A stretch of DNA of 64,000 bases. Source: Paulownia fortunei (taxonomy: Eukaryota; Streptophyta; Magnoliopsida; Lamiales; Paulowniaceae). The notes under the pieces were generated by a model. That model was not told the DNA's origin. It did no database searches and worked only from the letters and a program-made list of their open reading frames with translations. Of the stretch, positions 45,458 to 57,084 are shown in pieces. The DNA lies in NCBI GenBank assembly GCA_019321725.1, contig CM033113.1:1054001-1118000 (forward strand). The letters are read 5' to 3'. Within the stretch, counting starts at the first letter, position 1. Each line of letters opens with the position of its first letter. Position numbers and translations under genes: made by a program.

Positions 45458-45984
45458 CAGGGATGGCAATGGGGCGGGTTTGGGACAGGTTTGGCCAAAT
45501 CCGAAACCCACCCCGTCAAGAGAAAATTGGATCTGATACCCGCCCCACCCGTTTGAATTGAAAACCCGCCCCGCCCTGAATATAAAACCCGCCGGGTCCA
45601 ACCCATATGGACCCGCCAGCCCGTTTTCAAATTTCTTAAATTATTTTATAAGTTCAATTACTACACTATTGAAATTCATCTTACAATATATTTTGAAAAA
45701 AAAGAAGAGAATATAATAAATAGGAGAAGATAAATATAAATCACCAACATTATTTGACATGCACTAAAGTTGAAAAAATCAAGAGAGGAAAAGAGAGGAT
45801 ATGATTGTGATTAAAAACCCTAACAACACACATTAAATAAACTACGGGACGGGTCCAATAGGTCCCGATCGAATTTAAAAAATTAAAACTCGTTACGTGT
45901 CCTAAACCCATTTACCTGGGTTTGAACCCGTTGGGACGGGTTTGTTACGGGGGTGGATTTAAACCCGAACCATTGTCATCCCTT
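45458..45984. mobile_element. hAT-type MITE with GC-rich ends, 527 bp
   Basis: The left end CAGGGATGGCAATGGGGCGG and the right end (on the - strand AAGGGATGACAATGGTTCGG) are inverted repeats, well known from plant hAT MITEs. The flanks ACAAAAAC (45450-45457) and ATAAAAAG (45985-45992) are an 8-bp target duplication with changes. A paralogous stretch at 50655-50700 carries the same flanking sequence without the insert (ATAAAAAA at 50671-50678), which confirms the insertion. Confidence 0.87.
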
Positions 45985-46027
45985 ATAAAAAGTAATATAA
46001 ATACTTGAAAATAAACTAAATGTTGAT

Positions 46028-46030
<3 letters not shown>

Positions 46031-46070
<40 letters not shown>
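46031..46070. repeat. (AT)20 microsatellite
   Basis: Uninterrupted AT run of 40 bp, the longest of many in the window. Others lie near 22308, 26698, 31519, 34058, 50969, 52065 and 57055. Confidence 0.97.
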
Positions 46071-46073
<3 letters not shown>

Positions 46074-46094
46074 TTATTGGTATAAAATCATCCC

Positions 46095-46225
46095 AACAAT
46101 TACTAAGCTAAAATAAAATTATTATTAACAAGCACTTCATCTAGAGAAAACAGTATTTGATAACTAAGCTAAAAAAAAAATATTATTAACAAGCACTTCA
46201 ACTAGACACCACGGTATGTAACCTA
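46095..46225. repeat. Twofold repeat also present at 29311-29390
   Basis: TAAGCTAAAATAAAATTATT, then TTAACAAGCACTTCA, occurs at about 46100 and again at about 46163, and once at 29315. All three are followed by CT-containing sequence, and two by a CACCAC(A/G) block. The origin is unknown. Confidence 0.65.
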
Positions 46226-46768
46226 AACATCCGAAAATTCTTGTTTTTGTTCATCTAACTAACTACAAGGCAAGTGTAACTAATAACAATTATTTATTTT
46301 TGTAATCAGTCACTCGTACAATCAATTACAATTTTATATTTTTATGTGATTAGCTTGAATCGGCTAGATTCAGTCTAATCTAAAATTTTCGGATCCATAT
46401 ACATTATACATGGATTTACACGGTGCGAGCACTAGAAAGACAGGCCTTATCGAAAGGGAATTATTTAGGTAAATAATTGAGGACTGGTGTTTTCAATATG
46501 TAATGGATATTTCAGGGAGAAAGAAGATGATTTTATTTGTTTCCGTGCTTGTGTTTCTTGTTTCCCCCGTGGGAGTTGGAGAAACTTGGCCCTCTTTGTT
46601 GAAATATTCCCCCTAATTTGAGCAGAAATTAAGGAGTCTTCTTCCTCTCTAATTTGGCTCTGTTCCACTTTTTCTTATTACACTTTGTACACAATGATTT
46701 AAACATAACATAGAAATATAGAAATGGAAAACTCAATTGATCTACTTGTTCTTCATTGTTCTTCCTTT

Positions 46769-47140
46769 TTACTCTCTTTTACGCTTTTTCCCTGCCCCAA
46801 CAGAGTCTGCACGGATTAGAAATTCATTTTTGCAACATGGGCACCAGAATCGCAGTATGGCTGCCTCTTTGTCATTGCTGTTAATTTGATTTGGTGGCTT
46901 CCGTTGGATATTCTCTTCTTCAGGATGATTCAACCGATCTAACTTATTGAGACTATTTCCAAGAAAATTGGAATAGCCAGCTGAGCGGGAGACCTGGCGA
47001 GGGATTGTGTACAAGTTAAAGCGAGGGAGGGGATGATTCTTGAAAATATGGTTGCCCCAAGAAGAGATAGATAGACAAAATGTATTGGGTGGTTTCACCG
47101 TCAGGGGTTTGAAAATAGTGCAAAACATGGACAAATTCAT
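46769..47140 (-). CDS. Small protein with CxxC motif, possibly organelle-targeted (123 aa)
   Basis: The - strand frame starts at ATG 47140 and encodes 123 residues. A TATA box (TATAAATA on the - strand, 47257-47264) lies about 115 bp upstream, with a CA-rich leader. The N-terminal 50 residues are rich in Ser, Asn, Arg and Lys with few acidic residues, like a mitochondrial or plastid targeting peptide. Near the C terminus is FWCPCCKNEFLIRAD, a paired-cysteine knuckle, then a basic tail GKKRKRE. With one visible CxCC cluster it is not a complete zinc ribbon. I do not recognise the family. A frame at 46465-46668 on the same strand could be 3' UTR or a further exon. Confidence 0.5.
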   Translation of the reverse strand: MNLSMFCTIFKPLTVKPPNTFCLSISSWGNHIFKNHPLPRFNLYTIPRQVSRSAGYSNFLGNSLNKLDRLNHPEEENIQRKPPNQINSNDKEAAILRFWCPCCKNEFLIRADSVGAGKKRKRE

Positions 47141-47256
47141 AATGGCTCACTGGATGGATGGACTCGCAAAAACAAATGGCCTGACTCTAGATTTGTGGTT
47201 TTTGTAAAATAACACAATGAAAATTTCTTGCTGGAGTTATGGGTTGCGGGTTATTG

Positions 47257-47264
47257 TATTTATA
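47257..47264 (-). promoter_or_regulatory. TATA box of the CxxC protein gene
   Basis: TATAAATA on the - strand, about 115 bp before the ATG at 47140. Confidence 0.55.
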
Positions 47265-47980
47265 GAGTCATCTTTCTAAGGTATGTAAATGTGGACGAGT
47301 GCATGGTAGGTACAGCCTTAAGATAAGGGGGCCCTATAGTATTTGGAAAATTTTCAATTCATAGATTTGTGTGCACACTGTAGTTTGAACTGTTGATGTT
47401 GAAAAGATAAAAATAAAAACCTTTCTTAGCTTGGCGTTTGTTTGTATTTCTCACTCATAAATGAAATATATGGCATTAATATACAAGTATTCTATATGCA
47501 TTCAACTTGTGTATGCAACATTTTTTTAGTGGAACATTGTAAATTTTGTAGGTGCTCTATTTGATAACTACACTTTTTAAGTGTTTAATTTTTTTATAAA
47601 ATAAAATACTTGACAATCATTTATATACTCAATGATTGTATCATTCATATACGAAAAAAAACAAATTGAAGTTTGTTGAGATTCATAGTGCAATTGGTGG
47701 CTGTTTCTTTCCATTTAACAAGAATTAAATGCCTTTCGGACTCAACTGGGTAAATGGTGTGGAAACTTTGGGTTCACAAGTCACAATCCAATTTATACAC
47801 ATCATTAATACATAATATGCTGTTGAGCACTTGAGCCCCTGAAATTCCACCCCCAGGGCCCAGATATTACCTCAGGCACTTGCTATCGTCACTGCTGAAA
47901 TATGCCTTTTTTGTGTGTTGAGCGCAGTTCGAATACTAGTTTTTCCTCCATTTTTAATATTCTCATACTAATATAAATAG
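47265..47980. other. Intergenic, no gene seen
   Basis: Upstream region of the CxxC protein gene and AT-rich spacer. No coding frame is supported. Confidence 0.45.
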
Positions 47981-48712
47981 GGTGGAGCTAGAATTTTAGT
48001 ATAGGTTAATTATTTAATATATAAATTTATTTTATTATTAAAATATTTTTCTTAACTAATTATTAGAAACTAAAATGTAAATATAATATAATACATTATA
48101 CTTGCACATAAATATTTTATATCTATTATATTTGCATAAGTATTTGAATAAAAACTAATTTTTAAATAAAAATATTAATCAATTTTAATTCAATCCAATA
48201 TAAAATAAAAACTAATTTATAAGAATTTGAGCATTATTTTCATAACTATTAACCATATCAAATAATTTTTATGTCATAAATAACCTACTCTTATGATTTT
48301 TTGCAAAATAAAAATTAGTATAACCTCAAAATAATAAAACAACAAAAGTGGAATCAAATAAGTTAAAAATTAATAAATAAAATCAAAAAATCACAATAAG
48401 GAGTATTTTTTGACTAAAATATTCATATTTTTAGAAACGAAATCATAATAAATTTTGAAGGTTAGTACAAATATCTTTTAAAATTTTGTATCAATAATAA
48501 ATTCCATTATATAATTTTTTTGAAAAAATAAAGTTTAAAAATAATTTTAAAACATCTCTAAATTTATTAAATTTAGATATTCGAAATAGGATTATGAAAA
48601 TTCTAGGGGGGAGGCTGGAATAATTTAATTATATGAGAAGAGATAAAATTTTAAATTTACTAAAATTTATATATTAAAATTGTAAATATAAAAAAATGAG
48701 GGGGCGCTGGCC
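47981..48712 (-). repeat. Unclassified interspersed element, copy 2
   Basis: Inverted, shortened copy of 30401-31694. Matching ends are GGTGGAGCTAGAATTTTAG (47981) and GAGGGGGCGCTGGCC (about 48699-48713). Internal anchors: GTTAGTACAAATA, AAATTTATTAAATTTA and AGGATTAT(G/A)AAAAT in complementary order. It is about 560 bp shorter than copy 1. Confidence 0.6.
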
Positions 48713-49135
48713 ATTGAATATAAGTGATTAGCAATACAAATACATGCTACTTCTTTTCTATTTAATTGAAAAATTAAAATAAATCAAAAACTGAAAGCAC
48801 CAAGAGGTGTTTTTTTCAATTTCTAGTAGTTTTATAAATATTTAAAAGTTTCTCTAAACATATATTTATACCGGTGTTATTTATTCAAAAATTCAAAAAT
48901 TCAATTGTCCCCTTCAATTAATTCACAATAGCTTTGCCCCATTATACTTCATCAATCCATAAATGTATATGCACATATATTTATACATATATGTATGCGT
49001 ACACATACATGTATAATTTTTAAAAAAATAAAATATTTTATATATTATAACTATATATAAATAATTGTATATGCACATATATTTTAGTGAACGCAAATGT
49101 ACGTTATCGTTAACAAGTAATAAAGTGATGAGTAA

Positions 49136-50750
49136 AGTATCGTTCCTTCGAAAACTGTTGAATTATTAAGTATCGAAATTATGTTAATTCTAATTTTATT
49201 TGAATAAATGCAAAAATGTGTTTATAATTACAAACTAAATTTGACTAAATTAAACTAATGATAAAAATTATTTAAAAATAAAATTCACTAACTTAAAAAC
49301 CTAGAGTTATGATTTCACCGTAATTATTTCGAATTGAATAATTTATCTTATCAACCTCAATTTATTTTTTAAGTGATAGTCGATAATTCTTAAATTATCT
49401 ACTAACCTCTCTCACAAGATCTAATAAAAATATCATCAATTGCTAACTCATTATATTCCTATGTGAATTACAACAATCAACAATTCATTAGATTTTATGG
49501 AGTGTCAAACATGACTACACAAATAATGTAAGTATATCCATTTCTCACATGCAATTTATAATTTTTTACACATAAAACCAGACACATATATCACCTCTCG
49601 GGTCAATATGATTAGCAAATCATTCAATTAGTGGTCAAGTAATTGAAAGCATTAAGAACAATGTAGAAAACTCAACTTGAAAATAAATCAAGAATTGAAT
49701 GAATACAAATATTTAAAATATTTTAATCAGATTACATCACAATCCTAAAAATAGAAAATTAGTTCATGATGAAAATAAAAAAGAAATTTAACAATATTCA
49801 TGAACATAATTACAGAAATAAAGAGAAAAATAAAAATAAAACTTGAAAGATGATGGATTTATTTCTTTGTAGATGTCTTCTTCATAAAATAAGAAAAAAA
49901 TCTAAAATCTTTTTCTTCTCTTCTTCTTCTTGTTTCTTGGCTTGTTTTCACTATTTTCTTTTCTTTTCCTTTCTAAAAATCTAAAATAGAGACTCTTGGA
50001 ATACTTAAACTTGATGGAAGATGTTCTAAAGAGAGCAAAAAATATCATTTTACCTTTAGTTATCTGTCAAGCAGCGTCTAGGTGCCAATTTGTAGCGCCT
50101 AGTGAGGGCAACGCCTAGGTACTGATTAATTACCAGTGCCTAAACACTGCACATTCTTTCCTAAACAGTCATTGCAGTACCAAGGCGTTGTTTTTGCTAT
50201 CTAATATCAATTTCTACTGTGCTTGTAGCCTATTTCAACTGATTTTTTTTACTATTTTAGGTTAAATTGATTTTGGTGTCTCATATAAATTGTAATTCTA
50301 TGTCTTAGTTTTCTATAGGAACTTGAATCAACACAATATGAAATATGGGAAAAGAGTTATGCTTGAAATACTCAAATGTGTCAAACTAAAAAAATTCGGT
50401 CAAGTGCGGACGCTTTAACCTGATTTTTCTCATTGAGATCAAATGAAATAAATTTTGTGATAAATATAGAAGTTATAAACTTATCTCTTGACTTTCCAAT
50501 GATTTAAGAAACAAGTCAAAATAATATTGGAGCAAAACGTTATGATTGAAATGCAAATATTGCTTTCAATAGCACCAAAAAATGAATTATTTTAAATTTT
50601 AACCAAGTTTTATATTTCTTTCTATTTTTTTCTCATTTTGCTTTTACCTACAATATTTCAAACTAAATGCATAAAAAATAACATAAATACTCAAAAACTA
50701 ATCAAAAAATTAAGCAAATAGTACTTAATGAGTATAAAATTCACTCATCA
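49136..50750. mobile_element. Candidate solo LTR, about 1.6 kb
   Basis: Begins TGATGAGTAAAGTATCG and ends TTCACTCATCA, so TG..CA ends lie inside an 8-bp perfect inverted repeat (TGATGAGT/ACTCATCA). It is internally non-coding. A diverged piece of its right end occurs at about 45340-45457 and 45985-46030, on both sides of the MITE. I see no convincing target-site duplication, so the class is inferred. Confidence 0.45.
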
Positions 50751-50967
50751 ATAATATACTTATTTATTTGTATATAATCTCTAGGCACGTAATTATTGTT
50801 TTATACATATATAATACATAAAATAATGTACTAATATCGTGGAACGATAAATGTAGTCTTATGTGTTTGTGTGTGTATGCATATATACATTCAAAACTAA
50901 GACGCACATACATATATTTATACTATGTATATATGTACGTATATCAAATAAATATACTCAATTACAT

Positions 50968-51002
<35 letters not shown>

Positions 51003-51239
51003 CAACCATATTCTTGTTAATATGATACTGTATATTTAAGTATACATATACATGCATATTTAAACATATATATTCACTTATATATACAAATATATTATTA
51101 AATATTATTATCCCCGATAACATATGTTTAATCACTCATTCATTGGCAGTTGTAATCATGTAATTCAAGAGCGATTATGACAGAAAGGGAAATGACAAAA
51201 TTAATGTGTCGACTAATCTCGTGGAATTCTAGCATATAA

Positions 51240-51440
51240 GCGACTATGTTCACATGGTTGAAGAAAAAGAAATTGCAGGTAATGATTTTTTTTTTCAATT
51301 ACACATTATCATAAATTTTATCAATGCCTTAATTAGAAAAAGAGAAAGGGTTTCACCGGAACGAGATATCAATAATCTTTTATAAATTCTTTTGTATTAA
51401 AAGAACAAAAGCTTGTTAATTGTTACTGAAACACATGACC
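51240..51440 (+). other. Exon-like fragment shared with 36.4-38.3 kb
   Basis: CACATGGTTGAAGAAAAAGAAATTGCAG followed by GTAATG resembles an exon end with a splice donor (the motif starts at 51251). The next 150 bp also match the complement of 36370-36660. The frame before it is broken. The family is unknown. Confidence 0.4.
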
Positions 51441-52133
51441 AATCGAAACAAGAAAAATAATGATGAAAATAAATCAGCAAAAATTACGGCATTAAATAAT
51501 GAAAAGACATTTATCAATTTGACTCAGACATTTTTATGGTCATTAAAAATGTTTAAATTTTTTCATTGCATATGTTCTACATTCGTGGTTATTCAAAAAT
51601 TGTATTAGGGTCAATAAAACTTTCAATCAAAATTCCTTATCCAAATTTTTGAGTCTAATGCTGCAGTTACGTATGACGTAATGCAATAACTTGAGTTATT
51701 GTTAACGATAAACAGTAAAATTGAGATGTGATGACTTTTAGGTACACTTAAATATAAAATTCATATCAATAGTTAATTATAAATTAATATTTACACATAT
51801 ACTAACAAGAAAAATTAAACCCAAAAACAAACAAAAATAGAAAAAGTGACGTATTGTTAATTGCTGGGATGTCGATTGGTGGTACAATCCAATAGTTTAT
51901 TTTGAAAAATCTTTAATGAAGACCGTAATTTTCCTTCACTCTCTCTACTGAATCATTGAAGTATATTGAAATCCTCCAACAAACCTGAGCTTGGCGCTTT
52001 GCGGAAGTTAAAAACAGGGGAAAAAGAGTACATTGAAAAAGAGACTTAAAAGATAATGTATGCATATATATATATATATATATATAAACTGGCGGCATAT
52101 AAATATATATGTAAAGAAGTTTCCACCGTTAGA

Positions 52134-55023
52134 ATGCCACGCAAAAATCGATTGCTAAGGATCAGGATGGCTAGGCAAAGCGATGACCAGAAATCGCAGA
52201 ACAAGATTGAAGGAACCAGCAAAACTGATCTTGATGGCAGCTTCCACTCGGCTGCATCGGAATCTGGGAATGGCCTCGATTCTGAAATTTCTGAAGTTCC
52301 CTTTACTCCACAACCTGAAAACACGAACCGTACATTAGAAGTTGCTTCTGAAAATCAAACTTCCAAAGGTAATCTACAACATTTTGACATTTTTTTGACC
52401 TTGCTTAATAATTAATGGAACTGGCTGTCCCCGACAACTTCTTCGTTTCTTTTTCTCTTATTTGCTCCACAAAATTAAGATTAAGTCATTTCTCTTCAAA
52501 ATTGTTTACGACAAACAAACATTTTAACAGGATGTTGTTCAGAATACCATACATTAATGTATCGAGCTGCCTTAAAAGGTGATTGGCAAGCTGCTGAAAT
52601 TCTTCTGGTGCTAAATCCAAATGTAGTTTGTGATAGGATAACAAAAAGAGGTGAGACAGCTCTTCATGTAGCTGCTGCTTTCAAACACAAGAAATTCGTA
52701 CGAGAGCTAGTCAAATGGATGAGTCCAAGTGACTTATCGTTGCCGGATGCATATGGCTATACAGCATTTTGCTATGCGGCTGCATCAGGGATAGTAGAAA
52801 TTGCTGCTGTAATGAGGGAAAAAAATGAAAGTCTGCTCACTATCCGTTGCGAAGACAGGACGCCCCTTTACATGGCAGCTTTGCTTGGAAATATAGACAT
52901 GGTTTCATATCTTTTACTATTCACTCGAGTTAAAGATTTGTCGCCCAAAGAATGGTTCGATCTTCTCTTAGCTACTATACGCCATAACATGTATGGTATG
53001 ATACTCTCTCTTCTCTCTTCCCCGCTTACCCTGCTCGTGTGCGTGCTCCCATGGACATGTCCCTATCCATGGCAAATTTTATGGTAGGGAAATTCATTTT
53101 GATTGTGTATCCACATGGTAGGATTTAGAAAAAATTTTAAATTTCAAAATTATTTTTTAGATCTTGCAAATGATTTTCTGTATAGCTTGATTTAATAGAA
53201 TATATAGACTACCATAATTTGGAGACACCTAATATGGAACACGAGTTTTAGTCAAATATATCCCAGTTTTTCATTAATAATATCTAACTGTCTTATATGC
53301 AGATGTGGCCTTAGAAATATTGAAAAAGGATGAAAGTCTTGCTCCAATGAGAAATGAAGAAGGAAGAGCCTTGCGTCTCTTAGCTCAAAAGGATATATCA
53401 GACATCAGCGCTAGTCGAAAAGCGATCTTGGAAAGTTTTGTTACCATGTTTACTGCTATCCCTTGTCTTTCTTGTAAGGGCCATAGAAATTTTACTCATT
53501 TTCTCCATCAAACAATTTAGATAATACGCGAGGTGTTTCATAGTACTTGCATCAACAGCAGCATTTAACTTTGGATTCAATTGATAAATTTGAAGTTAAA
53601 AATTTTAAATTCATAATAATAAATTCATTAAATTTATTTAGATATAATTTCATGTTACGATAAATTTCTAATCCTTGAATTTTCATTTTGATTTATTTTT
53701 TGAAGTCAATTTATGGTGAATTTAAAATCCATCATTTGAAATTATTTTCTAAAATCTTTTCCTCAAATTCAATCCTTCCATCTAAACTCAACTTTATATA
53801 TTTATCTTCATTTAGAATATTGATTCATGAAAAAATGAAGTTATGCCAGTTGGAAAACTAAATTGAGGTACTAATCATACTACCGATTCATCTCAGGGTT
53901 GAAAAACATTTTTGAGCAATCTTTAATGCCAAAAAAAGCAAGAATGTTGGTGTGGACTGTGATGCAAGGAGTGGAACAGGCTAATTTTCTTAAGCTAATT
54001 CTTCATGATGCAGCTAAAGTAGGGAATGTTGAGATTATAACTATGCTTACTCGCATTTATCCTGATCTTCTATGGGAAACTGACGACAATAAACACACTA
54101 TATTCCATATTGCTGTTTTACATCGACAAGAGAGGGTGTTTGGACTCATTCACCAGATAGGAGCAACGAAAGATTTGATTGCAATCTCAACAGATGAGGA
54201 TGGTAACAACATTTTGCATTTAGCTGGGAAATTAGCTCGTCGGAGCAGAAGGAATATTGTTTCCGGAGCAGCTCTTCAAATGCAAAGAGAGTTACTGTGG
54301 TTTAAGGTGAGAATTGAAAAACTAAAATAATTTGTTTTCCATAAAAACCCTGCAGATTGAATTTTTTTGAATCCTTTAGAATTGAAACATCATTAATCAC
54401 TACAGGAAGTGGAAAAAATTGTACCAACTTCGTGCCATGAGATGAAAAATAAAGAGAATTACCGACCAAGAGCACTATTTTCCAAGAAGCACCGTTGGTT
54501 GTTGAAAAACGGGGAAACATGGATGAAGGAGAAAGCAGATTCTTGCATGCTCATCGCAACTATAATGCTTACCATGGTGTTCACTGCTGCGTTTACCGTT
54601 CCAGGGGGAAATAATGGCGAAACAGGGATTCCTATACTATTGAAGAGAACTTGGTTCAAAGTTTTCGTGGTATCTGATGCTGTGGCAATGTTTTGCTCAA
54701 CATTTTCTATTATAATGTTCTTGTCCATCCTGACATCACGTTTCCGAGAAGAAGATTTTCTGGTGTCATTACCAAGGAAATTGATAGCCGGATTTGTAGG
54801 ACTCTTCGTCTCTCTTGTTGGCACCATCTTAGCTTTCACATCAACATACTTTTTGCTTTTCACTGGAGAAAGGGCATGGCTTCCCATATTGGTTGCTGCT
54901 TTTGCTTGTGTTTTACTTATTGTATTATTTGTGGCTCATCATTTTAAGATGTTTTTTGACACGTTGCGATCAACATATCAGTACGCATTCCTGTTTCGCT
55001 CAAGCAAGCATAGCCTTTACTGA
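52134..55023 (+). CDS. Ankyrin-repeat PGG-domain membrane protein, five exons (632 aa)
   Basis: Exons 52134-52368, 52531-52995, 53303-53473, 53897-54306 and 54406-55023 join in frame with GT..AG introns to 632 codons plus stop. The start at 52134 is supported by the conserved ATG in the pseudogene at 38615. Exon 1 encodes a basic then Ser-rich leader without membrane segment. Exon 2 (residues 79-233) holds about four ankyrin repeats (GETALHVAAAFKH, YGYTAFCYAAASG, DRTPLYMAALLGN). Exon 4 adds two more (KHTIFHIAVLH, GNNILHLAGKL). Exon 5 carries the PGG domain: FTAAFTVPGG (Pro493-Gly495) and four membrane segments at about 474-492, 513-536, 553-579 and 586-604. This is the layout of the ACD6/ITN1-like family, which acts in defence and stress signalling at membranes. 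A candidate AATAAA is at 55080. The weakest junction is the exon 3 donor (T/GTAAGG at 53474). Confidence 0.88.
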
Positions 55024-55156
55024 AAATAAGGTGCCATAGATTTTTCTCTTCAGATTTGCCGGCGCTACGAGTAGAAAAGAATAAAACCCATGTGTATTCT
55101 TGGAATTTACAGACTCCCAGGTTGTAGTAAATTGTAACTTTCAAGGGTTCTGTTTT

Positions 55157-55436
55157 TCTTTATCCTAAGATCTTGTCATGAAGCTGCTTTATCATTATGT
55201 TGGATGTAACTTTACTTGCATTTGGATCTTTTATTGAATTTATATTGTATTTCATATTGCAGTAGAAACGAATAAAAGCAGGTTTATTATTGAAATTTAT
55301 GAATCCATATTTTAGTAATTGGTTGCTTTTTTAAGGATTCTATGCTTTCTATCCTAACATCTTCTCATCAAGCTGTTGGCTGTAGCTTTACCCGCATTTG
55401 GGTTTTTTATTCGAATTTATGTTGTATTTTAAATTA
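55157..55436 (+). repeat. Diverged direct repeat in the 3' flank of the ankyrin gene
   Basis: About 100 bp at 55157-55258 (TATCCTAAGATCTTGTCAT, then GGATGTAACTTTACTTGCAT) recurs at 55346-55436 with a 13-bp deletion and scattered changes. Confidence 0.75.
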
Positions 55437-57049
55437 TATTTTATGGATAAACATTACATATAAGAAATTTATATAAATATATTTAATAAAATATTATATA
55501 TATATTTTAAATGCACTTCTTATATGTAATAAGAAATACAATACCAAAATTAAAACAAAAAATCCAGACTTCTTGACGTGGTATGCAAGACGAATTTCAT
55601 TCACTTTTAATTAGTCATATTTTGTTTTTCCCCTTCTCGTCTATACATAACATGCGCGAACGATCCACTTACAGTGCCAAACCCAATGCATGTCACAATT
55701 ATTAAAAAAAATTAAAGTTAACATTATTTATATTTCAGAGTACAGTTGCGATTGCTATAGTGACAAATTTTAGGTTGAGTATTGTTTCGTAGGTAATTAA
55801 TGTGGGTCAGTTTAAGAAATTTTAGTCCAAATTGAATATGGTTGAGTTCAAACTAATTACATAGAAATTGAATTACAATTATCACGTCATTATTGTAAGA
55901 TATAAGAAGAACAACCAATAACAAAATAAGTGTTAGTGTACCTGTAATTATTTGAGTGTAATCAAACCAAATTCGCTTTCAGCCCACTACAAATAAGAGT
56001 GAAAGAATATGTACAAATAAGTGTTGAATGCATGGATAACTAATTTCTTTTTTTCCAACAAAGAGATCAATGTTTTCTAATTTTTCAATTATTTTAATAA
56101 GGTAGTTGTGATCTTAAAATCCATAAGAATACGAAATACCTTTACATACTCAATATATTTATATATTTCTTCAATTGAATATTGACATATTTATTTTGAT
56201 TATATTAATTCTGTAATGAAATAAAATAAATTTCTTCGTGCATAGAGACGATTCATGGGGTAGGATGCAGATAAACTAACATAATAGAAAATTTGTTTTA
56301 TATGAATTTGAGGAACATAGATTGCCGTAAATTTATGGTAATCTTCATGTCAAGTCCACTTTTTCTCGCAACTCTTTTTTTGTTTGGGTGATGAAATAAG
56401 CCATCGGTGTCTATTGAGTGCAGTTAGAATAGTAGGAGTCCATTTGGTTTCATTTTCAAATTATTTTGCATGTTTCTAAAATTTTAGTATTGAAAATATT
56501 TTTATCAAATATTGTAAAAAAATAAACTATATTTGAATTAATTATGTTTCTATATTCACTATATATATTTGAAAATAAAAAATATATTTATTTTATAATA
56601 TTTTTTATATTAAAAAAAAAGTTAAATGTTGATAGGTTTGAAAAGGTGTTAGGTAATTATACTTTTACTTAAGTTTGATAAAAAAAAATAAAAAAATAAA
56701 AAAATAATATTTTTAATGAAAATAAGTAAAACAAATATATTTACGATATTTTAAATAATAAAAAATGAAACAAAGCATATGCTCCAACTTTTCCTCCGTT
56801 GCTGATACCTTCATTCGAAGTCCACTTTTAATCAATCTTTATTATTTTTGCTATCGTCACTGCTGCTAACGTATACATTCTTTTTTATTTGAATTTGGTG
56901 TTGCATTTTATATTATATATTATAAATGTATGTTAAATATATAAATATTTTTTTAAATATATATTTTTTATGAATTATATACACTTAATATAATATATAT
57001 TTTTTTATAAATAATCAAACAAAACTTATTATTTTTTTAGAAATTTAGA

Positions 57050-57084
<35 letters not shown>

